A stretch of 64,000 nucleotides of DNA from NCBI GenBank assembly GCA_037953625.1, contig CM075650.1, positions 18,605,501-18,669,500 on the forward strand, written 5' to 3'. The translations under genes were made by a program, and so were the position numbers. This document shows, piece after piece, positions 43,484 through 54,230 of the stretch. Source of the stretch: Crotalaria pallida (lineage: Eukaryota > Streptophyta > Magnoliopsida > Fabales > Fabaceae). A model generated the notes under the pieces. That model was not told the DNA's origin. It saw only the letters and a list, made by a program, of their open reading frames with translations, and did not search any database. Position 1 is the first letter of the stretch. Each line of letters starts with the position of its first letter.

Positions 43484-44762
43484 GTATCCATCTAATAACT
43501 TTGAAAAAAATTAAAAAAAAAAGTCATTATAGATTACGTAGAACTGGCGTTGGATTTGGTGGTTCCTATCCAATATGGGAAATGGACCAGTAGAGGGGGC
43601 CTAGTGGCAGATCATAAAGTAGAGAATTTGTCCTTTTCCACTTCATAATAAAACCACAATATTGCCTTTATTATTGACATGCTAACCATTTAACCACTAT
43701 TTGGAAGCAAATTGAATTTTTGTTGGAAATTCGAAAGATTTATGACATAGTTGGAGGCTAGGAGCATTGGTATATTCAAGTGTGACTAGCATAATAAAGG
43801 AGATAAATATTACAAAGAAGTTTGTAAGTTAAAGGAAGATATAAATAGAGAGACTTGATTAAAGAGAGAATGGAAAGAGAGATTATGGAAGGATCTGAGA
43901 AAATCAATCTCATTTGATTTAGGGAAAAAATGTGAGAAGAGAAAAAAAAATGTGGGAACTTGCAAAAAACTTTTCTCTTCACTTTTGAGAAAAAAAATAA
44001 CCAATGAGAGTCCATTTGGCGTTTGTAATTGGAATTGTGATTCTTTGTTTTGATTGTATAAAGAGCTAGAATGTATAATTGAAATTTCAAATCCAATTTC
44101 TAATTTCATTGTTTAGGCATATGATGTGAAATAAAAAAAATTAATTAATTAATTATATTTCATTATTTATGCTCCATGTCGCAACCACTTGTGTGCATTA
44201 TCGCAACAATATTTTGCATGTGTCACAACTATCGCTTATGTCATGGAGACATTGGGCTGATTTACTACTAAAAATCATATATTATAGTGGTAGTGGTTAA
44301 TGAAGGGGAAGGAAAAAGAGAGTCATGACGATGAGAAAATTCTTAGAGTGAAGAATAGGAGAAGATGAAAACATTAAGGTGGACTAGAGCCCACAAAGAA
44401 GCCTGGTCCGAACAGGTCGGCCAATACAAGTCCAATAAATAAGTAGGTTTAGACTCTTAAATTTGACAAAAATATATCTCTAGCCTTTTTGACTCACTTT
44501 AATAAAACCAGAAACAGTTGGACTTTGGGTCAACTTGCTAATATCACCTAAAAATCTTGTTCGATCTAGTTGAAAAGGTGGCTCATTACCGGATATAGTT
44601 AGAAGATTTTTGGCCCTAATCTCATCCGAGCGTTTTTGGCCCAACCCGATCATGGCCCGAGACAGAACTTGACTGGGTAGTTCGAATTGCCACCTCTAGG
44701 GTCGACCAGTGGAGAGGCAATTTCGAGAGTTATAAATAGAAATTCAGTTTTTTATTTTTGGT
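43484..44762. other. Spacer, left half of an element split by the solo LTR
   Basis: No gene. From 44009, AGTCCATTTGGCGTTTGTAA and ATTGGAATTG words are complementary to sequence right of the solo LTR (59181-59302, ending TGTCAAACGGACT). The LTR may therefore have landed in an older inverted-repeat element. 44390-44700 has GGCCCGA-type words like those of hAT MITEs. Confidence 0.4.
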
Positions 44763-46017
44763 TGTAACATCCCTAATTTTTATTCAAGTTTAATTAGGGA
44801 AAACCTAAGTTAGAATTCATGAGGAAACCAATAGTAAACCATGGGTAGGAGTTAAGAGTTGTATCTTAGAGTTAGGATTTGTCAAATAGGAGTTGTCAAT
44901 AGAGTAATCGATTACTCTGCAGGGGATTAATCGATTACTAGGCCTCTGATGAAAACATATAAGTGTTGCAGCATTGGTAATCGATTACCTCTTGGAAGTA
45001 ATCGATTACCTTGTGTTTTTGTGAAGTAATCAATTACTTCTCAATGGATTAATCGATTACTTGTCTTCTGTCAGAAACACTAAAAGTGTTGCATCAAAGG
45101 GTAATCGATTACTGTGGGGGTCAGTAATCGATTACAGGGTCTCAGGTGAAAGTACTAGGAGTGTTGCATCAAAGGAGTAATCGATTACTGTGGGCAAGTA
45201 ATCGATTAACCTTGTGTAAATCTGGAAAAAAAAAATAGACGTGTGTGGACCACACGTTTTAGCCTTCCCCTCCAAGCCAGACACCCTCAGCCACACAAAT
45301 CTCTTTTTGCTTAGTTGATAAAAGAAGAAAGAATAAGGAAAACAACCACACCAACATAAACCCCTTCTTCTTCTCCTCTTCGTCTTCTTTCACCTCCTCC
45401 CTTAGAGTTCCATTTTTACTCCTTCAAGCAACCAAGATCAAGAGGCTCTCTCCCTTTTCACCATCAAGCTTGGATTTTCCCTCTCCTCCTTAGCATCTCT
45501 TTGTTCTCTCTCTTTCCCTCTTACCATTCGATTTTCTCTCTCTCCTAGAGTTCCAAATCCATTCCTCTTTCTTAACCTTTTGATCATCAACCACTAACAA
45601 TAAATCATCACCTTCAACCTCCACCAAGGGAGCAGGTATCTAGATCAACCTCAAGCTCTCCCTCTCACACGTGTTTCCCTCTCTCTCCTAGAGCTTCTCT
45701 CTCCTCCAATCTTGAAGAACGGAGTGGAGATCGGTCTAGAGAATTGGAATCAAGGTAGATCCGGAGTAGATTTGAGGTCCTTGGAGTTTTGTGTGGGCTC
45801 TCTCCTCCTCTAAGATAAGGGGAGTCTCTTTTCCACACTTTGAGTTAGAGATAGTTAGAGTTTATAACAAAATTTGGGTTTAATAATTAATTTGGGTTGA
45901 GGGTGCCAGATTAAGAAGTGATTAGTGGTAATGGTTGTATTTTCGGTTAATTTGGTTATATTATTGGAACTGATATGCTAATCCTTTTTGTACTTATTGA
46001 AGTAGGAAGTGAAGAAC

Positions 46018-49000
46018 TGTAACACCCCAAAATTTTAATCCCCGATTAATGAAATGTTAATTATAAATTAATTATAATTAATTATTTCCATATTAATCCT
46101 TGATTAAAATATGTGTTTATATAGTTGGTATATGTGTGTGAATTGATTTAATAAATATAATAAATGCCTAAGATGAGTATTTTGCATATAAGTCCCTGGG
46201 TTGGGACCTAGAGGTAATTATAGGAAAGATTTTGGAGGGAAAGTAAATAAAATAATTATTTTTCAAAAATTGGGAAAAATACTCGAGTATTTTCTGAAAA
46301 ACTCGAGTATTCTGGGTCAAATTGCACGAGTTAGTGCGGTTGATGAGTCAACACCGAGTTGCTATCATTTTGACACGAAAACAGCCTCCAAACCACGTCC
46401 CAATCTGCGTGTCGAGCTGCATGGATAGCTTAGCCATGTATTTAAACACTTGGTTGATGCATCAACACCCCATTTTGCCAAATTCGTGGGTTTTGCTTCA
46501 AATTAGGGTTCCTGGATTGTCCTCTTCGATTCTCTTTCTCAGAGTCAAATTGAAACACAAATCATACACGAATACAAAGCTTACATCTTGAGCTTTGTAT
46601 AGAGAGTAAAATCGTGAGGATTGAGTGAGTGTGTTGAGAGAATTGGAGCTGAGAAGTTGGAGCTTGTTCTGTCAAAGTGTTGCTTGGAGCTTACTTTGAT
46701 CTTGATTTCTGGTAAGCTCACGAATTCTTGAGTCTCAAATTCGATTCCTTTAGTTAGATTATGTTGCATAGAGTCCAGAAAATCTAATTTCCCCAATTTA
46801 ATCTTCTGTTTCATGTACAAACCAATTCCATTTTGGTGTGGTACTCAAAATGCTCTGCATGTGGCATTTGAAGTTGGTCTGAGAATTTTGGAGCCTTTTT
46901 CTTGTCAATCCTTGTTTGGAAAACATCTGAGAGGTAAGGGGAAGTAATTATATTCACTAGATAGAGTTTAAATTCCATTAATTGTGTTAGAGAGCCATCA
47001 AGAGGCTCTAAGGGCTTAGTTTGAATAGGAACTTTGGTTTGGAGACCAATCCATGCTCTATGACTGTGATGAGCAAGTTCTATATCATGCATGCAAGCTT
47101 AAATGAACTTTGTTTCATGAATATTGTGCTTATTTTGCAATTTGAAGTGTGGAGTTGCCAAATTGTATATTTCATGCATAATGGATTGATTCTCTGTCAA
47201 TTTTGTTATTTGATATGAAATGAGTATGTTAACATGTTCAATATGTGGTATATGAACTATTGTGATCACTGTTTTGGGTTTAAAATGTTTAGAAATTGAA
47301 ATGGCATGTAAAAACCAAGTTTCACTCTGTTCTGTCTGCAGATACTCGAGTATTTGGCTTAATACTCGAGTATTTCGTGGTGCACCAGAGTGAAAATTGG
47401 CGCACCAACTTGGGAATCAGATTGAACACTCGAGTAATGTATGAACTACTCGAGTATTCTGGATAATGGAAGACTCGAGTATCTCATGAAATACTCGAGT
47501 ATATTTATGAAAACCTGAAACCCTAAATCTCTGAAAAGACATGAACGACTCGAGTATAATTATGAACAACTCGAGTAGAATCTGGAAAATGATTAACTAC
47601 TCGAGTATTTTGGAGAAAACTCGAGTATTTTTAGTCAGATACTTAAAAATACCATTTTCAATTCTAAGTCATTTTGTAACTCTTAGAGGACAATAAACCA
47701 AGTGATCCTGGACTTAGAAGAAATTGATTGACGTTATGATGTTTTCATTTGAATAATGATACGTTGCTCGGGAGGCACGTAATGTATTAATAAAAGGATA
47801 AAACGCCAATCAATCTCTTTTAAGTAAGGTAATGCATTCATCCTGGAGTTTGGGTTGGTAGGACGTATATCATGTTTCTGATAAACATGTGGAGGGCCTC
47901 TGGGAGTGCCAATACGCTCGCTTGATGACACGTCGTTGACGTGGTCGGCTGAGGGAATGCCGATATGGTTATACCGTTTGGATGACGGTCCGTTTGGATG
48001 ACGGGATGTGCTCGGGTGGCATGGATACCAAGCTTGTCGTGTACATTCTAGGTGAATGTACGAATTGTTGTATACCGAGGAATACAACGCACTGTTGAGT
48101 GCTGGGTTGTCAGGGATGGACGTCAGAGAGTGACATAGTATGATGGAGATAGGCTTGAGAGCTAAAGTCATGCATCATGCCACTCATTTAAAATAATTGT
48201 GATAAATGAAATAAGTGTGAGCATCCTATGTGCATTCATTAACTGCTAAGTGTTATATGTGATTGTTGTTAATTGATGCATATTTAAATATTCATATTGT
48301 ACAATTTATTCTCTATTGGTTATGTGTATAGAATTGCTTACCCCTATGCCCTTGTAGGTGATGTCTCGTTACATTGCTTGCATCGAGATCCGGCCACTTC
48401 CTTGTGGCACATGGATCTATGAGGACCATCGCGCGGTGTTCGAGGGTGAGGTAGAGGTTACCTTTTACCACCCGAACCCGTTGATCCGATTCCGTCCTCG
48501 TAGATTTAGGATTCCCATCATATACACTATGCATGTACCCCCGTTTTACACTTATCATGGACCACCTCCCACGCGACCAGCTCGCTCTAACCATAGTTTT
48601 CGTTTTCGACCTACCCGCTCTCACCCTTTTACTTCAAGGGTCGTCTGCGAGGAGACTCCCCCTTCTGATCCGAGGAGCCCAGTCAGGGTTTCACCATCCC
48701 CTGACCCGGTACCCAGTGGTAGGGTACACTCTCCCTCGGACGAGATCGAGGAGGATCCGGTGGAGGACGAGAGTGGGAGCGAGCCTGTCGTGCATTCTAC
48801 TGGGAGTGACTGGAGGGACGATGATCCCTAGGTACATGCATATGGTATGTGATGAGGATCAGTGGATCCGATGTGTGGAGGCTGTGGAGTAGACTTGCTG
48901 CTGCTGCTGTGTTGTTGATGATGCTACTACCTTACTACTTATGTTTCTTTGAGACTGCTGCTATCACTACTACTGCATCTGATGAGGCCAGATCTACGTG

Positions 49001-49564
49001 ACCACCCTTGGAGTTTATGTTTTGATTATGTACATATATTGTAGATATACTTTTGGGGTACTCTAGGGCTTTGGTCATATCACTATGTAGATCAGATTAT
49101 GGACTTGTATTTTGAGATCTTGGAGACATGATGATGAGACTATGTATCTATGACTTTAACTATATATAAAACCTATGTTTTTATTACTAGTGATTGCATA
49201 GTCTGATAATTTCCGCTTACTCTGATTTAATCCCTTTAAGAGTTCGGCTATAAACATTATTTGATGGTATCGGATTTATCGAACAAAGCAAGGGTAACTT
49301 TAATTACTTGTATGATACAAATACATTTCAAAAGAGCGAATGTTACCCTATTTGTGAAAAGGTTTTAGAGATCGCCTAACTCGATACAAATGTTTTGAAA
49401 TGGTTTAAAGTTTATTCTCCAAGAATTCCAAAGGACGATTTGTGCACCCGCTTAAAAAGAAAATTTTATTTTCCATATTTTCTTAACACTCACAAGTCCA
49501 TATATTATCCAAGATGAAACTTTAATTACTATATTATATTTGGGTAATTAGGAAGGGTGTCACA
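46018..49564 (+). repeat. 5' LTR of Tekay element
   Basis: 3,547 bp, TGTAACACCCC to GGGTGTCACA. It has two ACTCGAGT palindromes at 46.28-46.31 kb and ten more at 47.34-47.63 kb. A small tandem CCGTTTGGATGACGG pair lies near 47970-48010, and the LTR ORF at 48361-48831. Minus-strand open frames at 46581-47092 and 47734-48171 recur in the 3' LTR simply because the LTRs are copies. Confidence 0.95.
48361..48831 (+). CDS. ORF inside Tekay 5' LTR, 156 aa, unknown
   Basis: Open frame starting MSRYIACIEIRPLPCGTW, then an acidic/aromatic block, a proline/arginine-rich middle (PPPTRPARS, FRPTRSHPF) and an acidic tail (EIEEDPVEDESGSE). The ATG follows a polypyrimidine/AG sequence CCCCTATGCCCTTGTAG that resembles a splice acceptor, so the frame could be the body exon of a spliced LTR transcript. 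No domain recognised. Its mate in the 3' LTR is equally open; by eye five bases differ, three silent and two changing an amino acid. This could be a real accessory gene or simply a young copy that has not decayed. Confidence 0.4.
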   Translation: MSRYIACIEIRPLPCGTWIYEDHRAVFEGEVEVTFYHPNPLIRFRPRRFRIPIIYTMHVPPFYTYHGPPPTRPARSNHSFRFRPTRSHPFTSRVVCEETPPSDPRSPVRVSPSPDPVPSGRVHSPSDEIEEDPVEDESGSEPVVHSTGSDWRDDDP

Positions 49565-49569
49565 CTGAG

Positions 49570-49581
49570 TGGTATCAGAGC
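49570..49581 (+). other. tRNA-Met primer-binding site
   Basis: TGGTATCAGAGC five bases after the 5' LTR; exact match to the usual initiator tRNA-Met primer site. Confidence 0.93.
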
Positions 49582-49854
49582 AAAAGTCAGATCCTGTAGT
49601 AGTGGAAGTAGTTCAGAAAGGTAGCCATCACCATCAAGCAGGTATCTCCAGGGCATGCACATTATTTTGAATGTTAGTATTTTGCTTGTTGAGCTTTAGA
49701 TACCCTTGATTTGGTTTGTATCTTGTCTCATTTGAGTACAAGACACAATTGATTGTAGATTTAAGCGCTTAAAATATAGCTCTAGTATAGGTGGTGCTAT
49801 GAAAGTTTCTTTAGTTCAACATATGTGACCATAAGCTCATAGCGCAGGTCTAAT

Positions 49855-50976
49855 ATGGCAACTAGAAACCAAAATCACACCAATGCGATGTTAGAAAGGA
49901 TCACCACGGTGCTGGAAGCCATGCAACGACAATCTCAACAACCATCTCAACCGGTCAACCCGTCTCATCAAGGTAATGTGGGTAACGCTGAAGCGAAGAC
50001 TTTGGCTGATTTTAGAAGCTGTAATCCGCCAAAGTTTGAAGGAGGATTTCAACCGGAAGAGGCCAACAAGTGGATTCACACCATGGATAAGATCTTGAGA
50101 ACGTTGGAGTGTTCTGATGTTCAAAAGGTGGCATATGCAACCTACATGTTAGAGGAGGAAGCTGAGAACTGGTGGAATCACACGATGCAGATTCTGCAAT
50201 ATGAAGGAAGAGAGGTAAGTTGGGGAGTATTCATGGAGAAGTTTCTCCAAAAGTATTTCCCTGAGGACTTGAGAAGGAAGAAGGAGGTGGAGTTCTTGCA
50301 GCCGAAGCAAGGAAACATGAGTGTGGGTGAGTACGCAGCTAAGTTTGAAGAGCTGATGAAGTACTCTCCATACTACCAGAACAATCCAAATGAGAGGAGT
50401 AAATGCATTAAGTTTGAAGGAGGCTTGAGGCCAAAGTTGAAGTCGATTTTCAGCTATCAGAGGATTCAAAGTTTTCCTGCATTGGTGGATATGTGTAGGA
50501 TGTATGAAGATGATACAAAGGCTGAGGAGGTGCAAGTCTTGGACAAGAAGGACAATCAGAGCTATGGACCTCAGAGGCGTAAAGGTTCCAACAACCGAGG
50601 CAAAAGTCCATATGATCGCCGAGGGAAAGGTAAAGGAAAAGCTGGTGGTTCTGATAGAAGGGACTATCGGAGCGAGGCTCCATTCTGTGACAAGTGCAAG
50701 CGCAATCACTATGGTCGTGTGTGTTGGGGGACAAGTGGTTGCTTTAATTGTGGAAAGCCGGGGCATTTTGCAAGAGATTGCAAAGAACCGGCCAAAGTCA
50801 ACTCCAGAGAAACTGCAGATAGACCGGTGACTCAAGGAAGGGTCTTCACCCTTAGCGGTGTGGAAGCGAATCGATCTTCTGATCTGGTGCAAGGTAAATA
50901 CTTGCTTAATGGTCAGTTTTGCCATGTTTTGTTTGACTCGGTGCAACGCATTCATTTGTTTCGTATGAATGTGTAA
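49855..50976 (+). CDS. Tekay gag (capsid, CCHC knuckle)
   Basis: 373-codon frame. The N-terminal coiled segment (MLERITTVLEAMQRQSQQ) is followed by the retrotransposon Gag domain around residues 50-200 (NPPKFEGGFQPEEANKWI, then ATYMLEEEAENWWNH, KYFPEDLRRKKEVEF and KFEELMKYSPYY). A basic linker (RRKGSNNRGKSPYDRRGKG) follows. There are two cysteine arrays: CDKCKRNHYGRVC and the CCHC knuckle CFNCGKPGHFARDC near residue 297. Clear retroelement nucleocapsid. The last 40 codons run into the protease and then change frame at about 50940, so the protein ends in an unrelated tail. Confidence 0.92.
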   Translation: MATRNQNHTNAMLERITTVLEAMQRQSQQPSQPVNPSHQGNVGNAEAKTLADFRSCNPPKFEGGFQPEEANKWIHTMDKILRTLECSDVQKVAYATYMLEEEAENWWNHTMQILQYEGREVSWGVFMEKFLQKYFPEDLRRKKEVEFLQPKQGNMSVGEYAAKFEELMKYSPYYQNNPNERSKCIKFEGGLRPKLKSIFSYQRIQSFPALVDMCRMYEDDTKAEEVQVLDKKDNQSYGPQRRKGSNNRGKSPYDRRGKGKGKAGGSDRRDYRSEAPFCDKCKRNHYGRVCWGTSGCFNCGKPGHFARDCKEPAKVNSRETADRPVTQGRVFTLSGVEANRSSDLVQGKYLLNGQFCHVLFDSVQRIHLFRMNV

Positions 50977-50987
50977 ACCGATTAGGC

Positions 50988-53900
50988 TTGATGATGTCTG
51001 AAATGCCTTATGTTTTGCAAGTAGAAACCCCTACTAATGCACCTGTTGTAGTTTCTAGAGCATGTCTTAACTGTTGTATAGAAGTGTTAGGACAAACCTC
51101 TAAAGTAGATTTGATCTGCTTACCCTTAGCACAATTAGATGTGATCTTGGGAATGGACTGGTTAATTCAAAACCAAGTGATCATTGATTGTGACAGAAAG
51201 ATAGTAACCTATAGAAGCCCAAAACCCTCCGGCTACGTGTGTCTATTCAACTCTGAGGTGGAGGAGAATGGTCCCAGAATGGAAGAGATCCCTGTTGTTA
51301 GAGATTTCCCGGAAGTTTTTGCTGACGAGATTCCTGGTTTGCCACCAAGAAGGGAAATTGAATTTGGTATCGATCTAGTCCCGGGAGCTGGTCCCATTTC
51401 TATCGCTCCCTATAGAATGGCACCACCGGAAATGGCGGAAATGAAGAAGCAGATTGAGGAATTGTTACAGAAGCAGATGATTCGACCAAGTGTGTCACCT
51501 TGGGGTGCTCCGGTTTTGTTTGTCAAGAAGAAAGATGGTAGTATGAGGATGTGCATCGACTACCGGCAGCTGGATAAGGTCACCATCAAGAACAAGTATC
51601 CATTGCCAAGGATAGATGACCTTATGGATCAAGTTCGTGGAGCTTCAGTATTTTCTAAGATCGATTTGAGGTCAGGATACCATCAAATCAGGATTAGAGA
51701 GGAGGATATCTCTAAGACTGCATTTCGATCTCGATACGGACATTATGAGTATGTCGTAATGCCGTTCGGATTGACTAATGCACCAGCTATCTTCATGGAC
51801 TACATGAATCGAATCTTTAGACCTTATCTAGATTCGTTCATGGTTATGTTCATTGATGATATTCTCATTTACTCTAAGAGCCCGGAGGAGCATGCCGAAC
51901 ACTTGAGGATAGTGTTGAGCATCCTAAAGGAGAAGCAATTGTATGCCAAACTTACAAAGTGTGAGTTCTGGCTGAAGGAGGTTAAGTTCTTGGGGCATGT
52001 GATTTCGGACAAGGGAATAGCTGTTGATCCGACGAAAGTGAGTTCGGTTTTGCAATGGGAGCAACCAAAGTCGGTCACAGAGGTGAGAAGCTTCCTTGGT
52101 TTGGTTGGTTATTATAGAAGGTTTATCGAAGGTTTCTCGAAGATCGCACTGCCTCTGACGAAGTTGACTCGGAAAGATCAACCATTCCTATGGGATGAGA
52201 AATGTGAAAGGAGTTTTCAAGAGTTGAAGGAAAGGTTAACATCGTCTCCTGTATTGGTTCTGCCCGATACACAGAAGAGTTTTGATGTGTATTGTGACGC
52301 GTCGAAACAAGGTCTTGGGTGTGTTTTGATGCAAGAAGGGCAAGTCGTCGCTTATGCCTCGAGACAGCTAAAAGTTCATGAAATGAACTACTCAACCCAC
52401 GATCTGGAGTTGGCAGCTGTGGTGTTTGCCTTAAAGATTTGGAGGCACTATCTCTATGGCACTACGTTCCGGGTGTTCAGTGACCATAAGAGTTTAAAGT
52501 ACCTCTTTGATCAAAAGGAGTTGAATATGAGGCAACGCCGATGGATGGAGTTTTTGAAGGATTATGAGTTTGAACTCCATTATCATCCTGGAAAGGCCAA
52601 TGTTGTGGCAGATGCATTGAGTAGAAAGGCAATGCACATCAGTGCAATGATGGTCAGAGAAGCTGCACTGATAGAGGAATTCCGGGATTTGAGTCTGACG
52701 ATGCAAATGGAGCCGACAAGTATCAAGATGGGGATACTGCAAATTGCTAATGAGTTTCTACAGAGGATTCGGGAATTGCAACGCAAGGATGAGAAGCTCA
52801 TGGAAAAGAGGAAGTTGATGGAAGAAAGCAAGGAATTGGAGTTTCAAGAAGGGAAGGATGGAATCCTTCGCTTTAAAACCAGGATTTGTGTGCCTGGTGA
52901 TTTAGAAGTAAGAAGGATGATTCTGGACGAAGCACATAAGAGTAAGATGAGTATGCATCCGGGAGCTACCAAAATGTACCAGGACTTAAAGAAGCTATTT
53001 TGGTGGCCTGGTTTGAAGAGAGACGTAGCTGAGTATGTGGCATGTTGTTTGGTATGTCAGAAGGCCAAGGTGGAACATCAAAGGCCAGGAGGAGAGTTAC
53101 TTCCTTTGGAGATTCCGTTGTGGAAATGGGATAGTATCTCGATGGATTTTGTGTCGGGATTGCCAAGGACATCTACTGGTCATGATGCAATCTGGGTGAT
53201 CGTGGATCGTTTGACTAAGTCAGCGCATTTCATTCCCGTGAATATGCGCTACTCATTGGAAAAGCTCACTCAGTTGTACATCAAGGAAGTTGTTCGTCTG
53301 CACGGAGTACCATCAAGCATTGTGTCTGATCGCGATCCGAGGTTTACATCAAAGTTTTGGGAAGATCTGCATAGAGCCTTGGGTTCAAGATTGAAACTGA
53401 GTTCTGCATACCATCCTCAGACTGATGGCCAAACGGAGAGGACTATTCAGTCATTGGAGGATATTCTACGAGCCTGTGCTTTGGAAGGGCAAGGGAATTG
53501 GGAGCAGATGTTGCCACTCGTGGAGTTCACTTACAACAACAGCTACCACACGAGTATTGGAATGGCACCATTTGAAGCTTTGTATGGGAGAAAGTGTCAG
53601 ACGCCGTTATGTTGGTTTCAAGTGGGGGAGAGCTCTCTGATTGGACCAGATATTGTGCAAGAGACCACGGAGCAGATCAAGATGATACAAGAGAAGATGA
53701 GGGCAACTCAGAGTAGGCAGAAAAGCTATGCTGATAGAAGAAGAAAACCCTTAGAGTTTGCTGAAGGAGACCATGTGTTCATTAGAATCGTACCAACCAA
53801 AGGTGTTAGTAGAGCCTTGAAAACCCAGAAACTATCACCCAAGTTTATTGGTCCCTATCAAATTCTCAAAAGAATCGGCCCAGTAGCCTATCAATTAGCT

Positions 53901-54188
53901 TTGCCTCCGTCATTAGCTAACCTTCATAATGTATTCCATGTGTCTCAACTTAAAAGATATGTTCATGACCCCACCATTGTCCTTAGAATCCAACCTGATG
54001 ACTTAGAAATTTATGAGAACCTAACCTTCAAAGCTGTGCCAGTTCGTATTGAAGATCGAAGAATCAAGCAGCTTAGAGGAAAAGACATTCGTCTGGTCAG
54101 AGTCGTCTGGGTTTGTGGCGATGTAATGGAAGCATCGTGGGAACTAGAGGATAAGATGCGTCAGGATTATCCTGACTTGTTTGTATAA
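50988..54188 (+). CDS. Tekay pol (protease remnant, RT, RNase H, integrase, chromodomain)
   Basis: 1,066-codon open frame. It begins in the second half of the aspartic protease (LDVILGMDWL near residue 50). RT: KDGSMRMCIDYRQLDKVT, YPLPRIDDLM and catalytic FIDDILIYSK near residue 287. RNase H: VYCDASKQGLGC near residue 436 and FSDHKSLKYL. Integrase: the H-H-C-C zinc region ends CLVCQKAKVEHQ near residue 693, with DDE-type core blocks DSISMDFVSGLP, SDRDPRF and HPQTDGQTE (about 715-820) and the GPY-type GPYQILKRIGPVAYQL near 960. The C-terminus RVVWVCGDVMEASWELEDKM resembles a group II chromodomain, which targets integration in chromoviruses. No stops. Frame differs from gag, and the DSG-containing front of the protease is upstream in the gag frame. 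Confidence 0.95.
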   Translation: MMMSEMPYVLQVETPTNAPVVVSRACLNCCIEVLGQTSKVDLICLPLAQLDVILGMDWLIQNQVIIDCDRKIVTYRSPKPSGYVCLFNSEVEENGPRMEEIPVVRDFPEVFADEIPGLPPRREIEFGIDLVPGAGPISIAPYRMAPPEMAEMKKQIEELLQKQMIRPSVSPWGAPVLFVKKKDGSMRMCIDYRQLDKVTIKNKYPLPRIDDLMDQVRGASVFSKIDLRSGYHQIRIREEDISKTAFRSRYGHYEYVVMPFGLTNAPAIFMDYMNRIFRPYLDSFMVMFIDDILIYSKSPEEHAEHLRIVLSILKEKQLYAKLTKCEFWLKEVKFLGHVISDKGIAVDPTKVSSVLQWEQPKSVTEVRSFLGLVGYYRRFIEGFSKIALPLTKLTRKDQPFLWDEKCERSFQELKERLTSSPVLVLPDTQKSFDVYCDASKQGLGCVLMQEGQVVAYASRQLKVHEMNYSTHDLELAAVVFALKIWRHYLYGTTFRVFSDHKSLKYLFDQKELNMRQRRWMEFLKDYEFELHYHPGKANVVADALSRKAMHISAMMVREAALIEEFRDLSLTMQMEPTSIKMGILQIANEFLQRIRELQRKDEKLMEKRKLMEESKELEFQEGKDGILRFKTRICVPGDLEVRRMILDEAHKSKMSMHPGATKMYQDLKKLFWWPGLKRDVAEYVACCLVCQKAKVEHQRPGGELLPLEIPLWKWDSISMDFVSGLPRTSTGHDAIWVIVDRLTKSAHFIPVNMRYSLEKLTQLYIKEVVRLHGVPSSIVSDRDPRFTSKFWEDLHRALGSRLKLSSAYHPQTDGQTERTIQSLEDILRACALEGQGNWEQMLPLVEFTYNNSYHTSIGMAPFEALYGRKCQTPLCWFQVGESSLIGPDIVQETTEQIKMIQEKMRATQSRQKSYADRRRKPLEFAEGDHVFIRIVPTKGVSRALKTQKLSPKFIGPYQILKRIGPVAYQLALPPSLANLHNVFHVSQLKRYVHDPTIVLRIQPDDLEIYENLTFKAVPVRIEDRRIKQLRGKDIRLVRVVWVCGDVMEASWELEDKMRQDYPDLFV

Positions 54189-54217
54189 GTTGAATTTCGG
54201 GGACGAAATTCCTTGTA

Positions 54218-54228
54218 AGTGGGGGAGT
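54218..54228 (+). other. Polypurine tract
   Basis: AAGTGGGGGAG two bases before the 3' LTR, the expected plus-strand priming site. Confidence 0.9.
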
Positions 54229-54230
54229 AG

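Noticed and set aside
51869..53172. Minus-strand ORFs opposite Tekay pol
   Set aside because: Antisense shadows of a clearly coding strand.
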